A stretch of 27,399 bases of DNA. Source: Bacteroidales bacterium (lineage in GTDB: Bacteria; Bacteroidota; Bacteroidia; Bacteroidales; F082). The first letter of the stretch is position 1. Every line of letters starts with the position of its first letter. Shown in pieces: positions 1 through 7,260 of the stretch. A program made the position numbers and the translations under genes. The stretch spans positions 1-27,399 of the forward strand of contig JAEEQP010000049.1 in NCBI GenBank assembly GCA_016285355.1. Direction: 5' to 3'. The notes beneath the pieces are model-generated. The model was not told the DNA's origin, did not search any database, and was given only the letters and a program-made list of their open reading frames with translations.

Positions 1-7
1 CGTCTTG

Positions 8-38
8 TTGGTCGGTGAATGCAAATGGATTATTTTTG
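8..38 (+). promoter_or_regulatory. Bacteroidetes-type promoter of the TPR/AraC regulator
   Basis: A TTG at 8-10 is followed after 20 bases by TATTTTTG at 31-38, matching the -33/-7 arrangement (TTTG, N19-20, TAnnTTTG) of Bacteroidetes promoters. Transcription would start near 43-46. This places the ATG codons at 19 and 25 upstream of the transcript, so they should not be used as starts. Confidence 0.6.
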
Positions 39-57
39 CAGGCTAAACCACGTCACG

Positions 58-1836
58 ATGATGCGTATATTTAGTTTTATTGACGCGAGACTGCGAGACG
101 CGAGACTACGGGACATTGGTTTGTCTCGAAGTCCCGAAGTCCCGTGTCCCGAAGTCAAAAGATATTGTAGTATAATTCTGAATTCTTACTTATTGTTTAT
201 CGTTTCGATTTTCCTGTGCGGTTGCGGTCAACATCCCCAGCCTGCGCCCCGCAGCGACCGCTATAGTGTGGACTCGCTGAGAAGACTGGCCGCCATCGAC
301 CTTGATGCCGCCTATCGGCGTGTCAGCGAGGGCGAACATAGCGGCGAACTCTCAAAATTCGAATCGGCCGACCTCTGCGCCCACCTCACCTACCAATACA
401 CGGACAACTATGCCTTGGCGATAGAATATTGCCGCAAAGCGCTTTCCGCCCTTGGCGACGACGACGATGAACCGCGTGTGGAGACACTCTATTTGCTTAG
501 TACCATAGCGGAAGCGGGAAAGGACTTCCAAACCTGCATCAACGCCTGTACCGAAGGCAAGGAAGTCGCCCATTGGAACAAGATGAAGTTTGAGGAACAT
601 TCATTCGACTATCTCGTGGGAAAATGCAAACTCGACATGGGTCTGAAAGACGAGGGATTGGCACTCATGTCATCCTCCATCGACAAGGCCATACAGGTCG
701 TGGACGGTGAGGGCGAATATGGACACCTTATTTATTTTGTCAACAACCTGATAAACTGCTATATTGCAGTCGACAATATGGAAGATGTGCTTCGTGAGTC
801 AGACCACCTCGAACGTTTGATTGATGAAATGGAGGCCAAATATCCTCAGGCGAAGCCCTATTGTGACCAATGTCGCTTCGACCTCCATTCCAATCGTGCC
901 ATCGCCAAAATCACCCTTGGTCGCCCTCAGGAAGCCGAAACCGACTTCGACCAAGCCCTTGCCTTCGATTTTGCCAAAAGCTATCGCGGCAGCGACCCGC
1001 TATTGTATTATTATGCCGCTGCGGGCAACGTGGATTCTGTACTCAGCCTCTTGAACCGCTTTCCTTACCAAGAAAACGACACGGTGCAAAGGCTCTATTG
1101 CAGGCGACTTTTGCGTCTTGAACAAGCCTATCGCGTGGCAGGCGACACAGCCATGGCCAACCTGTACCAATGCCGCATCGACACTTTGTCACAACTTATC
1201 GACCGAAACGAACAAGAGCAAGGTGTTGCCGTGAATGCCGCCCAATATGAGACGCAACAATACAAGATGGAATTGGACGACTTATCGAAGAATACCAAGA
1301 AGATGAACATTATTTTGGTCGTATTGGTTCTGCTATTGCTGGTGATCATTCTCGTCTTGTACTGGAAAAACAAGCGGAAGATGGCGAAATCGGCTGAGGA
1401 ATTGAGGCAGAAGACCCAGTCGATGGAGCAGGAAATGACGCGGCTTCAAAAGCAGGTACACATCATTGCCCGCGACAACAACCAGACCTCGCCCCAAGCT
1501 ACCCAACAAGCCGCCAAGTCACTAACGGCCTTCATCGAGGGGCAACAACTCTACCTCAACAAGGACCTCTCACGCGCACTGGTAGCCAAAATGATGGGCT
1601 GTTCGCATCAAACCATCACCAAGATGCTGAACGAGATACAGCCCGACCTCTCCTTCCCCGACTACATCAAGGGACTGCGCATTGCCTATGCGCTCAAACT
1701 CATCAAGGAGAAACCTGGACTCACCGTGCAGCAAATCGCCGACCAGTCGGGTTTCTACAGCATCAGCAACTTTGAACGCGCCTTTAAAACGATTACGGGG
1801 AAGACTCCAAGGGAGTATATGAAGGGGCAGGATTAG
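58..1836 (+). CDS. Transmembrane TPR / AraC-type transcriptional regulator
   Basis: The 592-aa product has a hydrophobic N-terminal segment ending in a lipobox-like FLCGCG (DNA about 180-230). A helical TPR-rich region of some 330 residues follows, then one strong membrane span (IILVVLVLLLLVIILVLYW, about residue 417), a charged coiled coil, and a C-terminal AraC-family HTH of about 100 residues (the two helices lie in DLSRALVAKMMGCSHQTI and TVQQIADQSGFYSISNF). The layout suggests a periplasmic sensor joined through the membrane to a cytoplasmic DNA-binding domain, that is, a one-component regulator without a kinase; this topology is inferred. The start is uncertain. ATG 58 or 61 follows the promoter, but the first 35 or so residues are encoded by a GAGAC/GTCCC repeat, and the real start may be a non-ATG codon just before the hydrophobic segment. 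The target genes are unknown. Confidence 0.8.
   Translation: MMRIFSFIDARLRDARLRDIGLSRSPEVPCPEVKRYCSIILNSYLLFIVSIFLCGCGQHPQPAPRSDRYSVDSLRRLAAIDLDAAYRRVSEGEHSGELSKFESADLCAHLTYQYTDNYALAIEYCRKALSALGDDDDEPRVETLYLLSTIAEAGKDFQTCINACTEGKEVAHWNKMKFEEHSFDYLVGKCKLDMGLKDEGLALMSSSIDKAIQVVDGEGEYGHLIYFVNNLINCYIAVDNMEDVLRESDHLERLIDEMEAKYPQAKPYCDQCRFDLHSNRAIAKITLGRPQEAETDFDQALAFDFAKSYRGSDPLLYYYAAAGNVDSVLSLLNRFPYQENDTVQRLYCRRLLRLEQAYRVAGDTAMANLYQCRIDTLSQLIDRNEQEQGVAVNAAQYETQQYKMELDDLSKNTKKMNIILVVLVLLLLVIILVLYWKNKRKMAKSAEELRQKTQSMEQEMTRLQKQVHIIARDNNQTSPQATQQAAKSLTAFIEGQQLYLNKDLSRALVAKMMGCSHQTITKMLNEIQPDLSFPDYIKGLRIAYALKLIKEKPGLTVQQIADQSGFYSISNFERAFKTITGKTPREYMKGQD
85..156. repeat. GCGAGAC / GTCCCG short-repeat palindrome
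   Basis: Three GCGAGAC units (85-91, 93-99, 100-106) are followed by GTCTCG (123-128), which pairs with CGAGAC (101-106). Three GTCCCG units come next (131-136, 139-144, 146-151). The block looks like a noncoding palindromic repeat. It lies between the promoter at 8-38 and the hydrophobic N-terminus of the regulator. If translated, it gives the odd sequence RLRDARLRD. Confidence 0.6.
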
Positions 1837-1942
1837 TATCGAATCACAAAAACAGGATATTGAGGACATTGGAACCTTCGTTTTTGAGGGCGCAATGGTA
1901 CGAAAACAATGCATTGGTAGCGTGTGTTTTGCGAAATTTATG

Positions 1943-1950
1943 TATTTTTG
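1943..1950 (+). promoter_or_regulatory. -7 promoter element of the toxin-antitoxin pair
   Basis: TATTTTTG followed by C matches TAnnTTTG and lies 27 bases before the antitoxin ATG. No clear -33 TTTG sits at the standard spacing. Confidence 0.5.
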
Positions 1951-1977
1951 CAGCTGAAAGCTAAAAACGTTTGGATT

Positions 1978-2232
1978 ATGACAGCATTGGAATTGAATGC
2001 CCAGATTTGGCGCAGCATAGCTGAAATAGCCGATGATGAATCGCTGATGAAGCAGTTGGCAAAGTACTTGAAGAAGTTGGCTGCCAAGAAAGAAAAAAAT
2101 GAGACCTTGGTGTCAAAAGAGAAGTTCATGGCCAGCCTCGATCGTGGCGAGGAAGAGTATAGACAAGGGAAATGTGTCCGTTTGTTGCCAAACGAGTCGG
2201 TCTCAGAAATGCTTAGGAGGAGCGGACTCTGA
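1978..2232 (+). CDS. Putative antitoxin of a YoeB-type toxin-antitoxin pair
   Basis: The product is an 84-aa charged protein beginning MTALELNAQIWRSIAEIADD. It contains a Lys-rich helical stretch and ends in LLPNESVSEMLRRSGL. The start at 1978 is preferred over the upstream in-frame ATG at 1942, because that ATG overlaps the TATTTTTG promoter element (1943-1950). Size, charge and position directly before a YoeB-like toxin fit the small antitoxins that Bacteroidetes pair with RelE/YoeB toxins. The antitoxin role is therefore inferred mainly from context; no standard PhdYefM or RelB fold is obvious by eye. Its TGA stop shares bases with the toxin ATG (TGATG at 2230-2234), so the two were probably translationally coupled. 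Confidence 0.65.
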   Translation: MTALELNAQIWRSIAEIADDESLMKQLAKYLKKLAAKKEKNETLVSKEKFMASLDRGEEEYRQGKCVRLLPNESVSEMLRRSGL

Positions 2233-2504
2233 TGTATAATATTGATTTCACCACTTAGGCTCGAGAAGGGCTGGCTCGGCTGGAAAAGAGTGAGCCTAAA
2301 GCCTTTGCAAAGGCTGTGCGCTTCATCGACGAATTAAAAGAACATCCCAAGACAGGTCTGGGACATCCCGAACCGTTGAAGGGTATGCCCGAAGGCCGAT
2401 GGAGTCGCGAGATTACAAAGAAGCACCGTATGGTTTATCGTATCTTTGAAGGGGAAGTCCTTGTTCTCGTGCTCAGAAGCTACGGACATTACGACGATAA
2501 ATAA
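2232..2504 (+). pseudogene. yoeB: YoeB/Txe-family mRNA interferase with in-frame amber codon
   Basis: Reading from the ATG that overlaps the antitoxin stop gives MYNIDFTT, then TAG at 2256-2258, then AREGLARLEKSEPKAFAKAV and the rest of an otherwise intact toxin of 90 codons. The conserved part carries the YoeB residues: the Glu in HPEPLKG, the Arg in WSREITKKHRMVY and a near-terminal His-Tyr in SYGHYDDK. These correspond to E. coli YoeB Glu46, Arg65, His83 and Tyr84. YoeB cleaves mRNA on the ribosome. A change from AAG, GAG or CAG to TAG would explain the stop. An internal start (for example GTG 2316) would drop the first strand and most of the first helix. It is probably inactivated, unless the amber codon is read through or is a sequence error. 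Confidence 0.75.
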
Positions 2505-2533
2505 CTGGTCGATACCAATCTAAAACCACAACA

Positions 2534-2563
2534 TCCCTCGCATCGTTCCTCCTCGCAATGACG
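2534..2563. repeat. Copy of the widespread GTCATTGCGAGG-type intergenic repeat
   Basis: On the reverse strand this reads CGTCATTGCGAGGAGGAACG and then ATGCGAGGG. It resembles the 'CGTCATTGCGAGG...' sequences scattered between genes in many genomes. Only one copy is visible here, so its repeat status rests on recognition of the motif. Confidence 0.45.
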
Positions 2564-2607
2564 GCGGCCTGTAACACTTACGCATCGTAAACGTCACAAG
2601 CCGCCGT
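2561..2607. terminator. Nested hairpin between convergent genes
   Basis: ACGGCGGCCTGT (2561-2572) pairs with ACAAGCCGCCGT (2596-2607) with one mismatch, and an inner hairpin TTACG-CAT-CGTAA lies at 2578-2590. It sits between the toxin (+) and the metallopeptidase (-), where a bidirectional terminator would be useful. There is no clear U-tract, so this is a candidate only. Confidence 0.4.
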
Positions 2608-2651
2608 AGGATAAATAGAAAGCGACTCCCGAAAGGAATCTCAATAGGGCT

Positions 2652-3518
2652 TTACAGTGAACTATAAGCCGGCGAGAAGGTGTCGCCTTGCGAGACATCG
2701 CCTGTGCTTAGGCCTTTCTTCAGCCAACGCGAGCGTTGGGCCGAAGTACCGTGGTTGAAGGTCTCGGGCATGGTGCGGCCGTAGGCCTGTTTCTGCAAGT
2801 AGTCGTCACCGATTTTTGCAGCGGCGTTGAGGGCTTCCTCGATGTCGCCGTCTTCCAACGAGCCGAACAGTTTGTTGTCGTTATAGGCCCAAACGCCCGC
2901 GAAGAAGTCGGCCTGCAATTCAAGGCGCACACTGATTTCGTTCGATTGTTTTGTGTTACGACCATATTGAGCCATCTGTTCGTGTGCCTGCCCCAAGATG
3001 CCGAGCTGGTTCTGCACATGGTGACCCACCTCGTGCGCGATGACGTAAGCATAGGCAAAGTCGCCGTCGGCACCAATTTGTGATCTCATGCTTTTGAAAA
3101 ACTCCAAATCAAGGTAAACGGTCTCGTCAGCAGAACAATAGAACGGTCCGCTGGCCGAGGTGGCATTGCCGCAGCCCGAACTGACGGCATCGCTGAAAAT
3201 GACCATCTTAGGCGGCTCGTAGGTGCGACCCATCTTCTTGAACTCCCTGTCCCAAACGTCTTCGGTACCGGCTAAAATCTGCTTGCAGAACGTCATCAGC
3301 TCCACATCCACTTGGCTGTAGTCCTTGCCGTCGTCGACATATTCGGTGCTTGTGCCCTGTTGCATCTGCTCCACGACGGCACTCGGGTCACCACCCAAAA
3401 AACTGATTAAAAGATAAATAAGAATACCGCCGATGCCCACGCCACCAGCAGTAGCCACTGTTCTCTTCCCTCTGCGGTCTTCCACATTGGTACTTTCTCT
3501 ACGTCCATCTAATTTCAT
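2652..3518 (-). CDS. ypfJ: Membrane-anchored neutral zinc metallopeptidase (YpfJ family)
   Basis: This 288-aa protein matches the putative neutral zinc metallopeptidase family (Zn_peptidase, YpfJ). It has a basic cytoplasmic N-terminus (MKLDGRRESTNVEDRRGKR), one membrane span (about residues 22-42, GGVGIGGILIYLLISFL), and a periplasmic catalytic domain. HEVGHH is the HExxH zinc site. RLELQADFFAGVWA downstream resembles the third-ligand region, and the phrases SGCGNATSASGPFYC and DETVYLDLEFF are typical of the family. The substrate is not known for the family in general. A TACTTTTG element upstream (3550-3557) suggests its own promoter. The length agrees with family members. Confidence 0.88.
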   Translation of the reverse strand: MKLDGRRESTNVEDRRGKRTVATAGGVGIGGILIYLLISFLGGDPSAVVEQMQQGTSTEYVDDGKDYSQVDVELMTFCKQILAGTEDVWDREFKKMGRTYEPPKMVIFSDAVSSGCGNATSASGPFYCSADETVYLDLEFFKSMRSQIGADGDFAYAYVIAHEVGHHVQNQLGILGQAHEQMAQYGRNTKQSNEISVRLELQADFFAGVWAYNDNKLFGSLEDGDIEEALNAAAKIGDDYLQKQAYGRTMPETFNHGTSAQRSRWLKKGLSTGDVSQGDTFSPAYSSL

Positions 3519-3549
3519 AATGCTTTCGTTTTAAGAATTAATTTGTCGA

Positions 3550-3557
3550 CAAAAGTA
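3550..3557 (-). promoter_or_regulatory. -7 promoter element of ypfJ
   Basis: The reverse strand reads TACTTTTG, matching TAnnTTTG, about 30 bases before the ypfJ ATG. A TTTTG at 3580-3584 (reverse strand) lies 22 bases further upstream and could serve as the -33 element. Confidence 0.5.
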
Positions 3558-3599
3558 AGGAAAAAGTTCAGGAGAACTTCAAAAGTTGTAAAAAAAATG

Positions 3600-3607
3600 T
3601 AATTTTG
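3600..3607 (+). promoter_or_regulatory. -7 promoter element of the 64-aa protein / nucleotidase operon
   Basis: TAATTTTG followed by C lies 20 bases before the ATG at 3628 and matches TAnnTTTG. Together with the element at 3550-3557 it forms a divergent promoter region. Confidence 0.5.
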
Positions 3608-3627
3608 CAAAACAAAATCTCAACACC

Positions 3628-3822
3628 ATGAAAGCATTTGTCAACGAAACTGAAGTGCGCACCTACTATGGTGCAAAAGTGAAATCCGTGGTGCTGGCCT
3701 ATTGCCGTGCCAACAAGCTGCCAGTGAACCTCGAAGACATCGAAATCCGCGACGCCTTTGGCAACATTATCGGTTTGGATGGCTCGCTGCGTGCCAATTC
3801 AAAAATCTACATCAAATTTTGA
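3628..3822 (+). CDS. Small conserved-looking protein of unknown function
   Basis: The product is a 64-aa soluble protein, MKAFVNETEVRTYYGAKVKS onward, ending in GLDGSLRANSKIYIKF. It has no signal peptide and no membrane segment. The alternation of short strands with a central helix (VKSVVLAYCRANKLP) and the late GSLRANSKIYIKF strand are vaguely like a beta-grasp fold, but there is no C-terminal Gly-Gly as in ThiS or MoaD, so no function is assigned. The promoter-like element at 3600-3607 and normal codon use support it as real. It ends five bases before the 5'-nucleotidase start, so the two genes are almost certainly cotranscribed. Confidence 0.7.
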   Translation: MKAFVNETEVRTYYGAKVKSVVLAYCRANKLPVNLEDIEIRDAFGNIIGLDGSLRANSKIYIKF

Positions 3823-3827
3823 ATATT

Positions 3828-5258
3828 ATGAAGAGATTCCAGAAACTCATGCTGGCGGCTTTGGTCGCCACATTTTTCCTTTCCTCCTGCCAACCTAAGG
3901 AACAGAAGATTTACATCGTTTCGACCAACGACATGCACGCCAACATCGATAACTTCCCACAGATGGCTGGCCTCTTAGACAGCCTGCGGTCGGTGCATCC
4001 CGACTTGCTGCTGTTTGGCGCGGGCGACAACCGTTCGGGCAACCCCATCAATGACCGTTATGCCGAGCCCGCACGCCCCATGTACGAGCTGATGAATGCC
4101 GTCGGCTTTGACCTATCGTGTTTTGGCAACCATGAGTGGGATGGCGGCCCTATTGCCTTGCGTAATGTATTGACCTGGGCCAAATTCCCCTTTGTTTGCG
4201 CCAACGTCACCTTCGACGACACGTTGCAAATGCCCAATGTCTATCCTTACAAAATCTTTGAGCTGAATGGCCTGAAAATCGGTGTCATCGGTGGCATTCA
4301 GTTAGGCGAGAACGGTCTTCCCGACTTCCACCCCAAAAACAGCGGAGGTTCCCATTTCCGTCCTCTCACAGAAGTGCTGCCCGAATATCTGCCTGAGCTC
4401 CGCAAGGAATGCAATGCCGTGTTCCTGCTTTCCCATTGCGGCTTCGAAGAGGACATGGAGACGGCAGCGCAGTTCCCTGAACTTGATGCTATTTTCGGTG
4501 GTCACTCCCACACCCGCGTATCCGAAAAACAGATGGCCGGCAACGTGATGGTCACCCAAGCTGAATGCAAGGTCAAGTATTTGACTCTGAGCACATTCAC
4601 ATTCCGTGATGGGAAAATTGTTGACAAGGACATGCAACTGCTCTCCATCAAGGCATTCCCGAAACGCGACGAAAAGGTGCAAGCTATGGTCAAAGAATAC
4701 AACAGCGATCCGTATTTTTCGACCGTGGTGGCGCAAAACCTCACCCCTGTCGACAGCTACGAGTCCCTCGGCTGCCTGATGACCGATGCCATCCACTATA
4801 CCACTGGCTCCGACATGAGTTTCCAAAACCCGGGCGGTGTGCGTTTTGACACGCTCTCGGTGCGTCCTGTGACCATCAAGGATGTTTTCACCCTCGACCC
4901 CTTCGACAACGAAATCATCGCCTATACCCTCAGCGGACAGGAAATCATCAACCTGATGAAATCGTGCTTTGTCACTGATGACGGCCCGATTTATTGCTCA
5001 GGTTGCTCCTATACGTATAAGGTGGACGACAACGGCGAGATGACCGACATCAAAGTGACCTTGGAAAACGGCAAGCCTTTGGACTTGAATGCCAAGTACA
5101 ACATCGTGATGAACAGTTATATGGCTTCCGTATTCGACTACGAACATGAAGACGACGGTCATACCACATTCCGCAGTTCAAACGAATTGATGCTTGAATA
5201 TTTGGCGCAACATCCTGAGATTGACTATGGTAGCGTAACACGGGTCACGGAGAATTGA
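3828..5258 (+). CDS. 5'-nucleotidase / UshA-family metallophosphatase lipoprotein
   Basis: This 476-aa protein begins MKRFQKLMLAALVATFFLSSC, a lipoprotein signal peptide with lipobox LSSC, so a periplasmic or surface location is likely. The N-terminal calcineurin-like metallophosphatase domain shows metal-binding motifs in order: NDMH (about residues 34-37), GAGDNRSGNP, GNHE (100-103), LSHCG and GGHSH (224-228). The C-terminal half, from about residue 300 (VDSYESLGCLMTDAIHYTTG, FQNPGGVRFD, ITLDPFDNEI-like), is a 5_nucleotid_C substrate-binding domain. The family releases phosphate from nucleotides or related compounds; the exact substrate cannot be read here. The start at 3828 gives a proper signal peptide; the longer upstream frame only overlaps the 64-aa gene. 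Confidence 0.88.
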   Translation: MKRFQKLMLAALVATFFLSSCQPKEQKIYIVSTNDMHANIDNFPQMAGLLDSLRSVHPDLLLFGAGDNRSGNPINDRYAEPARPMYELMNAVGFDLSCFGNHEWDGGPIALRNVLTWAKFPFVCANVTFDDTLQMPNVYPYKIFELNGLKIGVIGGIQLGENGLPDFHPKNSGGSHFRPLTEVLPEYLPELRKECNAVFLLSHCGFEEDMETAAQFPELDAIFGGHSHTRVSEKQMAGNVMVTQAECKVKYLTLSTFTFRDGKIVDKDMQLLSIKAFPKRDEKVQAMVKEYNSDPYFSTVVAQNLTPVDSYESLGCLMTDAIHYTTGSDMSFQNPGGVRFDTLSVRPVTIKDVFTLDPFDNEIIAYTLSGQEIINLMKSCFVTDDGPIYCSGCSYTYKVDDNGEMTDIKVTLENGKPLDLNAKYNIVMNSYMASVFDYEHEDDGHTTFRSSNELMLEYLAQHPEIDYGSVTRVTEN

Positions 5259-5331
5259 TTTTGGCACGGTTTTGGTAGTGTGATGGGGTGAACAACAAAA
5301 CTAAAGTCTAACCCTATAAAAAATCACCACT

Positions 5332-6435
5332 ATGAAAGCCAAGAACATCCTGATGAGCCTCCTGTTGGTAATGGGATCCATCGCAGCAAAAGCAGCCGGT
5401 TATCCACCCGAACTCGCCTTGGTCTCACAGCCCGTGATGGTGTATAACTACAACTCGATCACGGTCTACTACGACGTGGAGAACATCGGCGACTACACCT
5501 ATAGGGGTAACGTCTACATCTACCTCGACCCCGACTACGGCTACTACTACGCCGAGAAATACGTGAAAGTTCGCCCTGGTCGTATCAAGAGAATCGCCGT
5601 TGAGATTCCCGGCCACAGCATCGACCGCCATGTCGTCTACACAATCATGCCTTACTACGAAGTAGGTCGCGACCTCTACAGCTTCACCACCTTCGAGTAC
5701 TTTGAACCCATCCGTTTCTGCTGGCATGGTCCTCGTACCGAACCTTGGGTGGTAATCAACATCGGTCCTTGCCCGCGCTACTACCATCGCCCCGGCAGCT
5801 ACCGCTACTACTACGACGGCTTCCGTCCCCCAATGCCACCGCCTCCTGGCCATGGTCCTGGAACGCCTCCTCCTCCGATGGATCCGATGCACCACACCTA
5901 CGGTTATCACCACAACAACGGCGGCTATCCGGCCAACCACGAGTGGAACAACAAGCCCGAACCGAAGCCCAACGATAACGGAGCCGCGCCCAGTGCTACA
6001 GTCAGACCGAAAGCCAACGGAGGCAGCATGAGCTCTGGCCACTACAACAGCGGAACTTCGACAGGTTCAGCAACCAACGGCAACTCTGACAATAACCGCC
6101 CGAAAGTCAACAACGGTGTTTCGACAGGCTCAGCATCCGGCCATAGCTCAAGCGGACGCACAGGCAACACTGGCAGTTCAAGCGGACGAGTGAACAGCTC
6201 GAACAACAACAGTCGCCCGAGTGGGACCAGCGGAAGCTCCAGCGGAAGAGTGAACAACTCCAACAGCAACACGCGTAACAGCGGCACTAACGGAAGCTCC
6301 AGCAGCAGAGTCAGCAACTCAAGTAGCAGCACGCGCAGCAGCGGTACAAGCTCCTCAAGCAGCAGCTCTACCAGAAGTTCCAACTCAAGCAACAGCTCAA
6401 GCAGCCGCAGCGGCTCAGGCAGCGGACGCAGATAA
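5332..6435 (+). CDS. Secreted protein with Ser/Asn/Gly-rich low-complexity tail
   Basis: The product is 367 aa. A signal peptide (MKAKNILMSLLLVMGSIAAKA) precedes a beta-rich, Tyr-rich region of about 130 residues (YNSITVYYDVENIGDYTYRG, then YIYLDPDYGYYYAEKYVKV). Next is a Pro/His/Gly linker (PPMPPPPGHGPGTPPPPMDP), and about 150 residues made mostly of Ser, Asn, Gly, Thr and Arg, with loose repeats such as SSSGRVNNSN. The folded part may be an Ig-like or adhesive module; I do not recognise the family. The tail looks like a flexible, possibly surface-exposed spacer. Two stretches in it (6057-6070, 6120-6133) match a dispersed palindromic repeat found elsewhere in the window. A strong terminator follows. 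No TAnnTTTG promoter is evident upstream. Confidence 0.75.
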   Translation: MKAKNILMSLLLVMGSIAAKAAGYPPELALVSQPVMVYNYNSITVYYDVENIGDYTYRGNVYIYLDPDYGYYYAEKYVKVRPGRIKRIAVEIPGHSIDRHVVYTIMPYYEVGRDLYSFTTFEYFEPIRFCWHGPRTEPWVVINIGPCPRYYHRPGSYRYYYDGFRPPMPPPPGHGPGTPPPPMDPMHHTYGYHHNNGGYPANHEWNNKPEPKPNDNGAAPSATVRPKANGGSMSSGHYNSGTSTGSATNGNSDNNRPKVNNGVSTGSASGHSSSGRTGNTGSSSGRVNSSNNNSRPSGTSGSSSGRVNNSNSNTRNSGTNGSSSSRVSNSSSSTRSSGTSSSSSSSTRSSNSSNSSSSRSGSGSGRR

Positions 6436-6457
6436 ACAAGAAAAAAACAATAAAAAC

Positions 6458-6490
6458 GAGGACGGTCAGAAGGCCGTCCTCAAATTTTTT
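6458..6490 (+). terminator. Rho-independent terminator after the Ser-rich secreted gene
   Basis: GAGGACGG (6458-6465) pairs perfectly with CCGTCCTC (6474-6481) across an eight-base loop, and is followed by AAATTTTTT. This is a textbook intrinsic terminator, 22 bases after the stop codon. Confidence 0.9.
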
Positions 6491-6491
6491 C

Positions 6492-6499
6492 TACCTTTG
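6492..6499 (+). promoter_or_regulatory. -7 promoter element of upp
   Basis: TACCTTTG followed by C matches TAnnTTTG and lies 17 bases before the upp ATG, immediately behind the T-tract of the preceding terminator. Confidence 0.55.
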
Positions 6500-6516
6500 C
6501 CTAAATCTTTCATGCC

Positions 6517-7179
6517 ATGAACATCATCAATTTTGCAGAAAGCAACAGCGTCATCAACCAATATGTAGCTGAATTGAGGGACATTAAGGTTCAAGCCGAC
6601 CGCAACACCTTCCGTCACAACCTGCAACGAATCGGGCAAATGATGGCCTACGAGGTGAGCAAAACCTTTCAGTATTCCGAAAAAGAAATCCAGACACCTT
6701 TGGCCGTGGCCAAAGCCAACACCCCTGACGACGAAATTGTGCTCGCCACCGTGTTCCGTGCCGGTCTACCTTTCCATCAAGGTTTCCTCGACGTGTTCGA
6801 CCATGCCGGCAACGCATTCGTTTCGGCCTACCGTTACTATCTTGACGAAAAACACGAAAACGTCGGCATCAAGGTGGAGTATTTGGCTGCTCCTGACCTT
6901 TCAGACAAAACCCTCATCATTGCCGACCCAATGTTGGCTACAGGCGGTAGTTTGGAATTGGCCTACCAAGCCCTGTGCTCCAAAGGCATACCGAAATATC
7001 TGCATCTGTGTTGCGTCATCGCTGCCCAAAACGGCATCGATAATCTGATGAAACTCTTCAAACCTCTTGATAATGTCACGCTATGGTGTGCCGCCATCGA
7101 CCCGATTTTGAACGAGCACAAATACATTGTCCCTGGTCTCGGTGACGCTGGCGACCTTGCCTACGGCGACAAGATTTAA
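6517..7179 (+). CDS. upp: Uracil phosphoribosyltransferase
   Basis: This 220-aa enzyme converts uracil and PRPP to UMP in pyrimidine salvage (cytoplasm). The PRPP-binding loop is visible as LIIADPMLATGGSL, the family's Arg-bearing segment as ATVFRAGLPFHQGFL, and the C-terminal uracil-binding motif as VPGLGDAGDLAYG. Length and full motif order agree with the Bacteroidetes type. It has its own promoter (6492-6499) and is flanked by terminators on both sides, so it appears to be a single-gene transcription unit. Confidence 0.95.
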   Translation: MNIINFAESNSVINQYVAELRDIKVQADRNTFRHNLQRIGQMMAYEVSKTFQYSEKEIQTPLAVAKANTPDDEIVLATVFRAGLPFHQGFLDVFDHAGNAFVSAYRYYLDEKHENVGIKVEYLAAPDLSDKTLIIADPMLATGGSLELAYQALCSKGIPKYLHLCCVIAAQNGIDNLMKLFKPLDNVTLWCAAIDPILNEHKYIVPGLGDAGDLAYGDKI

Positions 7180-7206
7180 GGCCTAAAAGAAATCCATATA
7201 ACAATA

Positions 7207-7234
7207 AACCCCGAAAGCACCAACTTCCGGGGTT
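7207..7234. terminator. Bidirectional terminator between upp and rocD
   Basis: AACCCCG (7207-7213) pairs with CGGGGTT (7228-7234), with partial extension through AAG and CTT. T-rich bases follow on the right (TCTTCATTTC), and A-rich bases lie on the left for the opposite strand. It separates the convergent genes upp and rocD. Confidence 0.65.
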
Positions 7235-7260
7235 CTTCATTTCGATCAGAAACAATCGCA

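Noticed and set aside
5425..6392. Two open frames opposite the Ser-rich secreted protein
   Set aside because: They are Val/Arg- and Leu/Glu-rich antisense readings of Tyr/Asp- and Ser-rich codons, a known artefact of low-complexity genes.
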